Positions 1 to 8,991 of a stretch of DNA of 64,000 nucleotides are shown here, piece after piece (the first letter of the stretch is position 1; the number at the start of each line of letters is the position of its first letter). Made by a program: the position numbers and the translations under genes. The notes beneath the pieces are model-generated. The model saw only the letters and a program-made list of their open reading frames with translations. It was not told where the DNA came from and searched no databases. Location: positions 310,001-374,000 of the forward strand of contig NZ_JAUCCU010000002.1 of the NCBI RefSeq assembly GCF_034675845.1. Reading direction: 5' to 3'. The stretch comes from Castellaniella sp. (GTDB taxonomy: Bacteria; Pseudomonadota; Gammaproteobacteria; Burkholderiales; Burkholderiaceae_B).

Positions 1-1235
1 AGCACTACGACCAGATCAATCATCATTTTGCTGACCATGGTATTACTGCTAAGGATGTCACCCTGGATTTGGCCAAGCTGATTGGCCGCAAGGACACCGT
101 TGTCAAGCAAAACAACGAAGGCATTCTGTACCTGCTCAAGAAAAACAAGGTCACTTTCTTTCATGGCACGGCCTCATTGGTGGGCAAGAGCGATTTTGGC
201 TGGTCAGTGAAGGTCGCCGGCAAGGCCGAGGAAGATCTCGAAGGCCGCCACGTTATTGTCGCCACCGGGTCCAGCGCCCGTGAACTTCCCGGACTGCCGT
301 TTGACGAAGACAAGATTCTGTCGAATGATGGTGCCCTGCGTATTCCTGCCGTGCCTAAAAAGCTGGGCATCATCGGTGCTGGCGTGATTGGCCTGGAAAT
401 GGGCAGTGTCTGGCGCCGTCTGGGGTCCGAGGTCACCATCCTGGAAGCCATGCCGGACTTCCTGGGCGCGGTCGATCGCGATGTGGCCAAGGAAGTCCAG
501 AAAGCCCTGGTCAAACAGGGCCTGGGTATTCAGACCGGGGTGCGGATCGGCGAGGTCAAATCAACGGCCAAATCGGTCAATATCCAGTATACGGACGCAG
601 CGGGCGCCGAGCAGAAACTCTCGGTTGATCGCTTGATAGTCTCGATTGGCCGGGTGCCCAATACCCAGGGCCTGGGGGCCGACACGATCGGCTTGAAGCT
701 GGACGAGCGCGGTTTTGTGGTGGTCGACGAAGACTGCCGCAGCAATCTCAGCAATATCTGGGCGGTGGGCGATGTGGTGCGTGGCCCGATGCTGGCCCAC
801 AAGGCCGAGGAAGAAGGCGTCGCGGTGGCCGAACGCATCGCGGGCCAACATGGCCACGTCAATTTCGACACTATTCCTTGGGTGATCTACACTTCGCCCG
901 AAGTCGCCTGGGTCGGCAAGACCGAGCAGGCCCTGAAGGCCGAAAATCGCGACTACAAGACTGGGTCTTTCCCTTTCATGGCCAATGGTCGTGCTCGTGC
1001 GTTGGGCGATACCACCGGTTTCGTCAAGATCCTGGCCGATGCCAAGACCGATGAAGTCCTGGGGGTGCATATCGTGGGGCCGATGGCTTCCGAACTCATT
1101 GCCGAGGCTGTCACCATCATGGAATTCCGTGGTGCAGCCGAAGACATTGCGCGTATTTGCCATGCGCACCCAACCTTGTCCGAGGCTGTCAAGGAAGCCG
1201 CGCTGGCGGTGGATAAGCGTACGCTCAACCTGTAA
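1..1235 (+). CDS. lpdA: Dihydrolipoamide dehydrogenase (E3), 5' end outside window
   Basis: Flavoprotein that reoxidises the lipoyl groups of 2-oxo acid dehydrogenase complexes, passing electrons from dihydrolipoamide to NAD+. The reading frame is open from base 3, so the start and the N-terminal redox CxxxxC lie upstream. Visible parts: the ATGS FAD turn (about 265), the NAD-binding GAGVIGLEMG (about 373-402), the second FAD motif AVGDV (about 760), and the C-terminal HPTLSE with the catalytic His-Glu pair (about 1168-1185). In Alcaligenaceae this E3 belongs to the 2-oxoglutarate dehydrogenase operon and is followed by zapE, as here with a 9-base gap. Assignment to that complex is from context. 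Confidence 0.95.
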   Translation, partial: HYDQINHHFADHGITAKDVTLDLAKLIGRKDTVVKQNNEGILYLLKKNKVTFFHGTASLVGKSDFGWSVKVAGKAEEDLEGRHVIVATGSSARELPGLPFDEDKILSNDGALRIPAVPKKLGIIGAGVIGLEMGSVWRRLGSEVTILEAMPDFLGAVDRDVAKEVQKALVKQGLGIQTGVRIGEVKSTAKSVNIQYTDAAGAEQKLSVDRLIVSIGRVPNTQGLGADTIGLKLDERGFVVVDEDCRSNLSNIWAVGDVVRGPMLAHKAEEEGVAVAERIAGQHGHVNFDTIPWVIYTSPEVAWVGKTEQALKAENRDYKTGSFPFMANGRARALGDTTGFVKILADAKTDEVLGVHIVGPMASELIAEAVTIMEFRGAAEDIARICHAHPTLSEAVKEAALAVDKRTLNL

Positions 1236-1244
1236 AGCAAGCGG

Positions 1245-2336
1245 ATGGATGTCAGTGCGTATTACGCGCAGGCCCTGCACGAACGGGGCTTCGTCGTTGA
1301 CGAGGCCCAGCTCGTGGCGGTCAAGCGCCTGCAGCAATATTATGACGACTGGATCGAGTTCAAGCAGCAGCGTTCCAGTCGCCTGAAAAAGCTTTTTCTG
1401 CATCCGGCTGTGCCGCGCGGGGTATACCTGTGGGGTGGCGTGGGGCGTGGCAAGAGCTTTCTGATGGATGCGTTCTACTTGACGGTTCCCGTCAAGCGCA
1501 AGGTTCGCCTGCACTTTCACGAGTTCATGCGGGGCGTGCACCGTGAAATCCGCGCAGTCAGCGGCGAAGTCGATCCCTTGGACCATGTGGCGCGCAATCT
1601 CGCCAAACGCTATCGCTTGATCTGCTTCGACGAGTTTCATGTGTCGGACGTGGCCGATGCCATGATTCTGTACCGGCTGCTGCTGCGTCTGTTCGAATAT
1701 GGCACGTCGTTTGTCATGACGTCCAACTACGAGCCCTCCACCCTGTATCCGGATGGTCTGCACCGAGACCGCATCTTGCCGGCCATTGCCCTGATTCAGG
1801 AAAAAATGGATGTGCTGAATGTGGATGCGGGCGTGGACTATCGACGCCGCACACTGGCTCAGTTGCGTACCTATATCACGCCCATTGTGGCGGCCACCCA
1901 TGACGAGTTGCGCCTGGCCTTTGATCGCCTGGCCGATACCGCCGAGCAAAAGCCCGTGCTGCAGATCGAGAATCGTGAAATCCAGGCGATTGCGCTGGCT
2001 GGCACGGTGGTGTGGTTTGATTTTGTGGCCTTGTGCGTTACGCCGCGCTCACAAAACGACTATCTGGATCTGGCGGATCGCTTTCAGACCATTATCGTGT
2101 CCGATGTCCCGCGCATGGTGCCGCGTCAAGCCTCCGAGGCCCGGCGCTTTACCTGGTTGGTGGACGTGCTGTATGACCACAAGGTGAAGCTGATTCTCTC
2201 GGCTCAGTGCCCGCCCGATGAGCTATATACTCAGGGGCCGATGTCCAACGAGTTCTCGCGGACTGTCTCGCGCCTGATGGAGATGCAGTCACGCGAATAT
2301 CTGGCCGAAACCCGCCGGGCTGCGGTAGTCCTCTAG
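1245..2336 (+). CDS. zapE: AFG1-like cell division ATPase ZapE
   Basis: P-loop ATPase of the AFG1/ZapE family (363 residues, usual length). ZapE associates with the Z-ring during late division; mitochondrial AFG1 relatives act in protein quality control. Walker A GGVGRGKS lies at about residues 64-71 and the Walker B region LICFDEFH at about 125-132. It starts 9 bases after lpdA and is probably cotranscribed with it. No signal peptide or membrane segment is evident, so it should be cytoplasmic. The family call is firm; its cell role here is taken from the family. Confidence 0.93.
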   Translation: MDVSAYYAQALHERGFVVDEAQLVAVKRLQQYYDDWIEFKQQRSSRLKKLFLHPAVPRGVYLWGGVGRGKSFLMDAFYLTVPVKRKVRLHFHEFMRGVHREIRAVSGEVDPLDHVARNLAKRYRLICFDEFHVSDVADAMILYRLLLRLFEYGTSFVMTSNYEPSTLYPDGLHRDRILPAIALIQEKMDVLNVDAGVDYRRRTLAQLRTYITPIVAATHDELRLAFDRLADTAEQKPVLQIENREIQAIALAGTVVWFDFVALCVTPRSQNDYLDLADRFQTIIVSDVPRMVPRQASEARRFTWLVDVLYDHKVKLILSAQCPPDELYTQGPMSNEFSRTVSRLMEMQSREYLAETRRAAVVL

Positions 2337-2369
2337 CGACTGCCGGGCTGGGCAATATTAGACTTTCTC

Positions 2370-3701
2370 ATGACCACAGACCAACGCCGTGTCCTGACCG
2401 GCATCACGACTTCCGGGACCCCTCATTTGGGCAATTATGCCGGGGCGATTCGTCCCGCCATCCACTCCAGTACAGAGCCCAATGTCGATGCCTTTTTCTT
2501 TTTGGCGGACTTCCACGCCCTGATCAAGTGTGCCGATCCGGCCCGGGTGGCCCAGTCGCGTATGGAAATAGCAGCCACCTGGATTGCCGCAGGACTGGAT
2601 ACCGAGCGGGTGACTTTCTATCGCCAGTCGGATGTGCCGGAAATCCCCGAGCTGTGCTGGATGCTGACCTGCGTCACCGCCAAGGGCTTGATGAATCGGG
2701 CGCACGCCTACAAGGCTTCGGTGGATGCCAATCTGGCCAAAGCGGTCGACCCGGATGATGGCGTCACGATGGGTTTGTTTTCCTATCCGGTGCTGATGGC
2801 GGCCGATATCCTGATGTTCAATGCCCACCGGGTGCCGGTGGGGCGCGATCAGATCCAGCACCTGGAAATGACTCGCGATATCGCCCAGCGCTTCAATCAT
2901 CTGTATGGTGGGGGGCAGGATCTGTTTGTCTTGCCCGAGGTCCAGATCGACGAGGATGTAGCGACCCTGCCGGGGCTGGATGGGCGCAAGATGTCCAAGA
3001 GCTACAACAATACGATCCCGTTGTTTGAAGGGGGGGCCAAGGCCCTGAAGTCCGCAGTGGCCCAGATTGTCACGGATTCTCGCCTGCCGGGCGAGCCCAA
3101 GGACGCGGAGAGCTCGCACTTGTATACGCTGTACCGGGCGTTTGCCTCGCACCAGCAGGCGGCTGAATTCCGGCAGTCTTTGGCTGATGGTTTGGGCTGG
3201 GGGGATGCAAAGCATGCCCTGTGTGCGTGTATCGAAGCCCAGATCGGCCCCATGCGCGATACCTATGCCGACCTGATGGCGCATCCGGCGCGTATCGAAG
3301 ATATTCTGCAGGCCGGGGCGGCCAAGGCGCGCCAGACGGCCGTGCCCTTCATGAATCAGCTGCGCGAGGCCGTGGGCCTGCGCCAGATGGCGAGTGCCGC
3401 TAAATCGACCACCGCCAAATCTGCTAAATCCGGGCAGGCCCGGCTGGTGTCATTTCGCCAGGATGATGGTCAATTCCGCCAACGCCTGTTTGCTGCCGAT
3501 GGCACCGAACTTCTGCTGACCGAAGCCTTTTCCGATCCGAAACTGCTGAATCAGCTAAGCCGTCAGTTGGCTCAGGCTGATTTGTCCGATGTGCAGGCGG
3601 ATGCCCAGGGACAAATCAGCCTGCAGGCGCAGGGCCAGTGCTGGGCCCGCTGCCCAGCGGACCTGCTAGCGCAGGTGCGTCAGGCCTTGTCGCAGATTTA
3701 A
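2370..3701 (+). CDS. trpS: Tryptophan--tRNA ligase with C-terminal extension
   Basis: Class I aminoacyl-tRNA synthetase that charges tRNA-Trp. The HIGH-type signature PHLGNY is at about residues 18-23 and GRKMSKS at about 205-211, so both ATP-binding motifs are intact. At 443 residues it is roughly 100 longer than the usual bacterial TrpRS. The extra C-terminal part follows an Ala/Lys/Ser-rich linker (about 345-355) and contains a stretch (VSFRQDDGQFRQRLFAADG) resembling YegP/UPF0339 modules. Its stop codon overlaps that of the convergent downstream gene by two bases (3699-3700). Confidence 0.95.
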   Translation: MTTDQRRVLTGITTSGTPHLGNYAGAIRPAIHSSTEPNVDAFFFLADFHALIKCADPARVAQSRMEIAATWIAAGLDTERVTFYRQSDVPEIPELCWMLTCVTAKGLMNRAHAYKASVDANLAKAVDPDDGVTMGLFSYPVLMAADILMFNAHRVPVGRDQIQHLEMTRDIAQRFNHLYGGGQDLFVLPEVQIDEDVATLPGLDGRKMSKSYNNTIPLFEGGAKALKSAVAQIVTDSRLPGEPKDAESSHLYTLYRAFASHQQAAEFRQSLADGLGWGDAKHALCACIEAQIGPMRDTYADLMAHPARIEDILQAGAAKARQTAVPFMNQLREAVGLRQMASAAKSTTAKSAKSGQARLVSFRQDDGQFRQRLFAADGTELLLTEAFSDPKLLNQLSRQLAQADLSDVQADAQGQISLQAQGQCWARCPADLLAQVRQALSQI

Positions 3702-5380
3702 TCGCTGCGCTGGGCGTCCTCGCGCAAGCGGCTGAGGGAGGTGGTCGGCGTGATGGCTTCGGGGTCCAGGATGCAGTGCACAATCGAGGGCAGGCCGCTG
3801 GCCATGGCGCGCTGCAGGGCCGGAGCGAATTCGGCGGTGTTTTCCACGCGTTCGCCGTGGCCGCCAAAGGCCCGGGCATAGGCGGCAAAATCCGGATTAT
3901 GCAAGTTCGTGGCCGATACCCGGCCCGGATAGTGGCGTTCCTGGTGCATGCGGATGGTGCCGTACATGTGGTTATCAATAATGATCACCACAATGGGCAA
4001 GCCATATTGCACGGCGGTGGAGAACTCCTGGCCATGCATCATAAAGCTGCCGTCTCCGGTAAAGCACACCACAGTGCGCGTGGGAAATATGCGCTTGGCG
4101 GCCACGGCGGCGGGCAGGCCGTAGCCCATCGACCCAGAGGTTGGCGCCAACTGGGTGCCATAGGCCCGAAACTGGTAGAAGCGGTGTATCCAGGTGGCAA
4201 AATTGCCCGCGCCGTTGGTCATGATGGTATCGACCGGCAGCGTTGCATTCAGGTGGCTGACGACTGCGCCCAGTTGTAACGGGCCGGGGATGCTGATCTG
4301 GCTAGGGTCGCTCCAGGCTTGTCGTTGGGCGTGCAGGCTGTCGCAGCGTTGTTTGCGTTCGGCGGTATTGGTGGCAGCCATCTGCTGGATGGTCTGCACC
4401 CAGGATCGAGGCGAGCAGGCCAGGGCGGCATCAGCCTGGTATACCCGGTTCAATTCATTGATGTCGGGGTGTACATGCACCAGGGCTTGGCCTGGATCGG
4501 GAATGCCCAGCAGGGTGTACCCCTGGCTGGGAACCTCGGACAGGCGTCCGCCCACGGCCAGGATCAGGTCGGACTCGCGGATGGCCGCCAGCAGCTGGGG
4601 GCTGCTGCCCAGCCCCAGGTCGCCGATAAAGTTTGGATGGTCGGTGGGGCATAGCATCTGGCGCCGAAACTGCACGGCAACCGGGATGTCGTGGCGGCGC
4701 GCAAAGTCACCAAAGAGTTGGACTGATTCCGCGTCCCAACCGCTACCGCCCAAGATCGCCAGGGGGCGCTTGGCCTGGGCCAATAAATCAGCGAATTTCT
4801 GCTGCTGGGCCGGGTCTGGATAGCTGTCGGTGCGCTGGCAGGGCCGGGCATCCGCAACAGCCAGTGTTTCAGTCAGCATGTCCTCGGGCAGCGCCAGCAC
4901 CACAGGCCCGGGACGACCTGACTGGGCCACATGAAAGGCCCGCGCCAGGTATTCTGGAATGCGTTCGGCCTGATCGATTTCAGCGGCCCATTTCACCTGC
5001 GAGCCGAATACCGCCGAATAGTCCATTTCCTGGAAGGCCTCGCGATCGCGATGGCTGCGCTGGATCTGCCCGACCAGCAGAATCATCGGCGTGGAGTCCT
5101 GCGAGGCGATATGGATGCCGGGGATGGCATTGGTGGCCCCGGGCGCGCGGGTGACCAGGCAGATGCCTGGGCGGCCCGTCAGCTTTCCATAGGCTTCGGC
5201 CATCATGGCGGCGCCGCCTTCCTGGCGGCATACCGTGACCTGGATGTCAGCATCGACCAGGCCGTCCAGCACGGCCAGGTAACTTTCGCCCGGTACGCAG
5301 AACACGTGATCCGTGCCATGCAGGCGTAGTTGGTCAACCAGAATATGGCCCGCCAAGCGGGGGGTTGTTGCCACTGTCAT
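3698..5380 (-). CDS. ThDP-dependent enzyme, acetolactate synthase large-subunit-like
   Basis: 560-residue member of the acetolactate synthase/benzoylformate decarboxylase superfamily. The order is N-terminal PYR domain with the catalytic Glu at residue 54 (RQEGGA), a central domain, and the PP domain with GDGS at about 443 and the metal-ligand Asn about 27 residues later (IIDNHMYGT). Start chosen at ATG 5380 because it forms an ATGA overlap with the stop of the regulator gene, implying translational coupling. Last gene of a leftward trio after an FAD oxidase and an XRE-cupin regulator. No small regulatory acetolactate synthase subunit is adjacent, so a catabolic 2-oxo acid decarboxylase or ligase is likelier than valine biosynthesis. 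Substrate unknown. Confidence 0.85.
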   Translation of the reverse strand: MTVATTPRLAGHILVDQLRLHGTDHVFCVPGESYLAVLDGLVDADIQVTVCRQEGGAAMMAEAYGKLTGRPGICLVTRAPGATNAIPGIHIASQDSTPMILLVGQIQRSHRDREAFQEMDYSAVFGSQVKWAAEIDQAERIPEYLARAFHVAQSGRPGPVVLALPEDMLTETLAVADARPCQRTDSYPDPAQQQKFADLLAQAKRPLAILGGSGWDAESVQLFGDFARRHDIPVAVQFRRQMLCPTDHPNFIGDLGLGSSPQLLAAIRESDLILAVGGRLSEVPSQGYTLLGIPDPGQALVHVHPDINELNRVYQADAALACSPRSWVQTIQQMAATNTAERKQRCDSLHAQRQAWSDPSQISIPGPLQLGAVVSHLNATLPVDTIMTNGAGNFATWIHRFYQFRAYGTQLAPTSGSMGYGLPAAVAAKRIFPTRTVVCFTGDGSFMMHGQEFSTAVQYGLPIVVIIIDNHMYGTIRMHQERHYPGRVSATNLHNPDFAAYARAFGGHGERVENTAEFAPALQRAMASGLPSIVHCILDPEAITPTTSLSRLREDAQRSD

Positions 5381-6057
5381 AAAGTATCCTGAATAAAAGA
5401 AGCGTGTGAATCCAGCGCATCGCAGTCCAGCGCCGGGCTTTGAGGCTGGCTGTCGAGGTCGGGCGTGGTGCTGACCCATAAGACCTCGGCATCGGTTTGG
5501 CTCAGGCTGATCACCCGGTGACGCATGCGGCTGTCAATATAAAAACCTTCGCCCTGATCCAGGACGACTGGTTGGTAGAACTCGGTGTGCAGCTGGATCT
5601 GGCCCGATAGCACGTAGACGAATTCCTCGCCTTCGTGATGGCTCCAGCCTTCATCGGCCTGGACATGATGCTTTTTGATCCTGGTGACGAAAGGCATCAT
5701 TTTTTTATTGGCCAACTGAGAATACAACAGGCGGTGGCGGTAAAGCGGGGTGTCGTGTATTTCGCCGCTGTGCTTACGTTCGATGCTGCAGCGGCCGGCC
5801 CCCATATGGGACTGGGCGGTGGTGAAAAGTTCGGCAATATCCACCCCCAGCGCATGGGCCAGGCGCAACAGTACGTCGTAGGTAGGAGAAAGCTGGCTGT
5901 TTTCGATTTTGGACAGAGTGGGGGTGGATATTCCGCTGGCCAGCGTCACCTGCCCTTGGGTCAGGCCTTGTTGCAGGCGCAGAGACTTCAAGCGTTCGGC
6001 CAGGGCGGATTTGCGGGCCTGGGCCTGCGCTTCGTTGAGTTCGGATTCTGCCATCAT
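5377..6057 (-). CDS. XRE-family transcriptional regulator with cupin domain
   Basis: 226 residues: an N-terminal helix-turn-helix of the XRE/HTH_3 type (about 17-72, with LRLQQGLTQGQV and TPTLSKIENSQLSPT) and a C-terminal cupin sensor domain (about 115-190, around HHEGEEFVYVLSGQI). This architecture is that of PuuR/SutR-type regulators, which usually sense a small catabolic metabolite and control neighbouring genes. It sits between the FAD oxidase and the ThDP enzyme and overlaps the latter by 4 bases. Palindromes at 7380-7407, in front of the divergent aldehyde dehydrogenase, are candidate operators. Two adjacent ATGs (6057, 6054) are possible starts. Confidence 0.9.
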   Translation of the reverse strand: MMAESELNEAQAQARKSALAERLKSLRLQQGLTQGQVTLASGISTPTLSKIENSQLSPTYDVLLRLAHALGVDIAELFTTAQSHMGAGRCSIERKHSGEIHDTPLYRHRLLYSQLANKKMMPFVTRIKKHHVQADEGWSHHEGEEFVYVLSGQIQLHTEFYQPVVLDQGEGFYIDSRMRHRVISLSQTDAEVLWVSTTPDLDSQPQSPALDCDALDSHASFIQDTL

Positions 6058-6113
6058 GTCTTGGGGTCTCGTGCAGCATCAGGTCGGTGTGATCAACAGC
6101 ATCGGCCTGCGGT

Positions 6114-7295
6114 TTAAACAATGTTGTGCTCGATCATGGGCTGATGGTGCAAGATACGCTCCCAACCCAGGCGGGACAAGTCCAGGGTCTGGAATTTTCC
6201 GGTGATGATCAATTCGGATAATGCGCGGCCAATGGCCGGCGCCTGTTGCATGCCATGGCCGCTTAGGCCGTTGGCAAAATAAAGATTGTCCATGGCCGGG
6301 TGCAGGCCCAGGATCAGGTTTTGATCAAAGAGATTCATGTCGTAGTGGCCAGCCCAGCTGCGGCCACAGCGCAGCGCCTCGAAGGCCGGCACCCGGGCCG
6401 CCAGCGTCGGCCATAGCACCTCGTCAAACAGCGCATGTTGCACGTCGAAGTCCGTGGCATCCGGGTCCTGGTCGGCTGGCGGGGAAATCCCCATGATGAA
6501 ACCCTGGCCTTCAGGCCGAAAATAAGCCCCACTGGGGTCGATGACCATAGGGCAGCCAGGTAACGGCTGGGGGCATTGGACATAAAACACACTGCGTTTC
6601 CGAGCGTGCACAGGCAGGTCTATGTCCACGGTGGCCGCCAGGGCTGTCGCCCCTGTGCCCGCCGCATTGATGAGCGCCCCGCAGTGGATGCGTTCGCCAT
6701 CAGCTAGGCGCACCGCAGTGACATGGCCAGCAGTGTGATCGAGCCCGGTCACTTTGTTGTGCAGGTAGCTGGCGCCCTGAGCAATGGCCTTGCGCCGCAT
6801 GCCTTGCATCATGCCATAGGCATCCAGCCAGCCTTCGCCGCTGAGGCCCAGTGCGCCGCCTGCCAGGTCGCTGGTATTTAACCAGGGGTAGCGGGTTTGC
6901 AGCTGTGCAGGGTTTAGCAGGGCAATGTCGGCACCCAGGCTGCTTTGCAACTGGTGGTTGTTGTGCAGGGTTTGCAGGCCGGACGCCGAGGCCAGAAACA
7001 GATAGCCGCCTTCGTGAAAAGCAGGGTCCGGACAGTCGCCATCCACCGCCATGTTCTGGCTGAAGCGGCGTAGAAACTGCGTGCCAAAGAGCGACATGCG
7101 GATATTTTCGGGGGTGGAGAACTGGTGTCTGATCGAAGCTGCCGACAGCGCCGTGGCGCAGAATTGATAGCTGGCGTCTGCCTCGATGACGGCGACTGAA
7201 CCGGAAAACCCCGCATCGGCGGTCAGGAAATAAGCAGCCGCGCTGCCGATGGCTGCGCCCCCTGCAATGACTACGTCGAAATGCTGCTGCGTCAT
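6114..7295 (-). CDS. FAD-dependent oxidoreductase, D-amino acid oxidase (DAO) family
   Basis: 393-residue protein with an N-terminal Rossmann FAD-binding fold (FDVVIAGGAAIGSAAAYF, residues 6-23; the second glycine of the usual GxGxxG is Ala here) and a C-terminal glycine-rich FAD contact (NGLSGHGMQQAPAIGRAL). Such enzymes oxidise amines or amino acids to imines with oxygen or the respiratory chain as acceptor; relatives include L-pipecolate oxidase and glycine/sarcosine oxidases. The start has a good ribosome site (AGGAG, 8 bases upstream). It heads a leftward operon with the XRE-cupin regulator and ThDP enzyme and is divergent from an ALDH7-type dehydrogenase, which suggests that oxidase product and aldehyde substrate may be linked. 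The exact substrate is not deducible. Confidence 0.85.
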   Translation of the reverse strand: MTQQHFDVVIAGGAAIGSAAAYFLTADAGFSGSVAVIEADASYQFCATALSAASIRHQFSTPENIRMSLFGTQFLRRFSQNMAVDGDCPDPAFHEGGYLFLASASGLQTLHNNHQLQSSLGADIALLNPAQLQTRYPWLNTSDLAGGALGLSGEGWLDAYGMMQGMRRKAIAQGASYLHNKVTGLDHTAGHVTAVRLADGERIHCGALINAAGTGATALAATVDIDLPVHARKRSVFYVQCPQPLPGCPMVIDPSGAYFRPEGQGFIMGISPPADQDPDATDFDVQHALFDEVLWPTLAARVPAFEALRCGRSWAGHYDMNLFDQNLILGLHPAMDNLYFANGLSGHGMQQAPAIGRALSELIITGKFQTLDLSRLGWERILHHQPMIEHNIV

Positions 7296-7464
7296 CCTGG
7301 GTGCTCCTGGGAGAATAGGGATGCTGCGAGAGTGGATCGTGTCGATATTGTGGGTTTAAATTTTTCTGAATTCTCTAGGTATTTTCCCCTGGAGAAAATA
7401 ATTTTCTGATATTTGGCTGCGTGCTATGCTGTTTTTCAGCCTGACTCAAGTGTAGGAGCATCGG
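7296..7464. promoter_or_regulatory. Divergent promoter region with overlapping palindromes
   Basis: Intergenic DNA between the leftward FAD oxidase and the rightward aldehyde dehydrogenase. It is AT-rich and holds two overlapping inverted repeats built from TTTTC/GAAAA half-sites: an imperfect one at 7380-7400 and a near-perfect 15-mer, AGAAAATAATTTTCT, at 7393-7407. Their position suits an operator acting on both genes. The adjacent XRE-cupin regulator is the natural candidate; this is inference. Confidence 0.5.
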
Positions 7465-8970
7465 ATGAATCCCCAGGAATTGCTGCGCTCTCTCGGCCTG
7501 TCCCCCGACAGTCTTATCGGTGGTGACCTTGCTGTCCATTCCCCCATTGATGGCAGCCAACTGGCTGCCATCCCTAGCCATCTGCCTCAGGATGTCGGCC
7601 CGATGGTGGCACGGGCACAGCAGGCATTTTTACAATGGCGCGCCGTGTCTGCTCCTCGTCGGGGCGAACTTGTGCGTTTGCTGGGAGAAGAACTCCGCGC
7701 TCAGAAGCAGGCCCTGGGTCGGCTGGTATCGCTTGAAGTCGGCAAAATCCCTGCCGAAGGCGAGGGTGAAGTCCAGGAGATGATTGATATCTGTGATTTT
7801 GCCGTCGGGCTATCGCGCCAGTTATATGGGCGCACCATCGCCTCCGAACGTCCTGGCCATCACATGCTCGAAACCTGGCATCCCTTGGGGGTGGTTGGGG
7901 TGATCTCGGCGTTTAATTTTCCGGTTGCGGTCTGGGCCTGGAATACGGCGATTGCCTTGGTGTGCGGTGATCCGGTCATCTGGAAGCCTTCCGAGAAATC
8001 CCCGCTGACCGCCTTGGCCTGCCAGGCGATTTTTCAGCGGGCTTGCCTGCGTTTCGGGGCCGATGCCCCCGCCGACTTGCTACAGGTGCTGATTGGCCAC
8101 CAAGATGTGGGTGCGGCCATGGTGGATGATGCCCGGGTGGCTTTGGTGTCGGCCACGGGGTCTACCCGCATGGGGCGCCAGGTGGGGCCGCAGGTGGCGC
8201 GGCGTTTTGGTCGCTGCCTGCTGGAACTTGGTGGCAATAATGCCATTATCGTGGCGCCATCTGCAGACCTTGATATGGCTGCGCGGGCTATTTTATTCGG
8301 GGCGATTGGCACGGCGGGACAGCGCTGTACCACCACCCGTCGTTTGATCGTGCATGAATCCGTGGCAGACGAGCTTTTGACCCGCCTGAAAAAAGCCTAT
8401 GCCAGCGCCGTGGTTGGCAATCCCCTAGAAGCCGGTACTTTGGTGGGGCCACTAATCGACCAAGCGGCCTTTGATCAAATGCGGCAGGCGCTGGATAAAG
8501 CGCGTCAGGCAGGCGGCATCGTCACGGGCGGCGAGCGCACCCTGATGGATCGCTACCCCAATGCCTGGTATGCGCGTCCGGCCATTGTCGAAATGCCTGC
8601 CCAGCATGCGCTGGTGTGCAGCGAGACCTTCGCGCCTATTCTGTACGTGATGCGCTACACCGAGTTTGCAGACGCCGTGGTGATGCACAATGCCGTCCCG
8701 CAAGGGCTGTCATCGGCCATCTTTACCACCGATCTGCGTGAATCCCAATATTTCATTAGCGCAACAGGTTCTGATTGCGGCATTGCCAATGTCAATATTG
8801 GCACTTCCGGAGCCGAAATCGGCGGGGCTTTCGGCGGCGAGAAAGAAACCGGCGGCGGTCGCGAATCGGGTTCGGATGCCTGGCGAGCGTATATGCGGCG
8901 CGCCACCAATACCATCAATTATTCACACGAACTGCCCCTGGCACAGGGCATACAGTTCGGTGATGCGTAA
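7465..8970 (+). CDS. amaB: ALDH7-type aldehyde dehydrogenase (probable 2-aminoadipate 6-semialdehyde dehydrogenase)
   Basis: 501-residue NAD(P)-dependent aldehyde dehydrogenase. Catalytic Cys288 lies in GQRCTTTRR and the general base Glu254 in LELGGNN. GQRCTTTRR and the overall length fit the ALDH7/antiquitin subfamily, which oxidises 2-aminoadipate 6-semialdehyde in lysine and pipecolate breakdown. The start codon has a TAGGAG ribosome site. The gene is divergent from a DAO-family oxidase, as expected if that enzyme produces a cyclic imine in equilibrium with the semialdehyde. Subfamily is well supported. The amaB symbol is by analogy with Pseudomonas putida and the substrate is inferred. 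Confidence 0.8.
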   Translation: MNPQELLRSLGLSPDSLIGGDLAVHSPIDGSQLAAIPSHLPQDVGPMVARAQQAFLQWRAVSAPRRGELVRLLGEELRAQKQALGRLVSLEVGKIPAEGEGEVQEMIDICDFAVGLSRQLYGRTIASERPGHHMLETWHPLGVVGVISAFNFPVAVWAWNTAIALVCGDPVIWKPSEKSPLTALACQAIFQRACLRFGADAPADLLQVLIGHQDVGAAMVDDARVALVSATGSTRMGRQVGPQVARRFGRCLLELGGNNAIIVAPSADLDMAARAILFGAIGTAGQRCTTTRRLIVHESVADELLTRLKKAYASAVVGNPLEAGTLVGPLIDQAAFDQMRQALDKARQAGGIVTGGERTLMDRYPNAWYARPAIVEMPAQHALVCSETFAPILYVMRYTEFADAVVMHNAVPQGLSSAIFTTDLRESQYFISATGSDCGIANVNIGTSGAEIGGAFGGEKETGGGRESGSDAWRAYMRRATNTINYSHELPLAQGIQFGDA

Positions 8971-8991
8971 GCCGGATTTTCTGCCACAGCT

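Noticed and set aside
561..1949. Long minus-strand reading frame across lpdA and zapE
   Set aside because: It lies antisense to two well-identified genes, crosses their boundary and encodes no recognisable domain; a GC-bias shadow.
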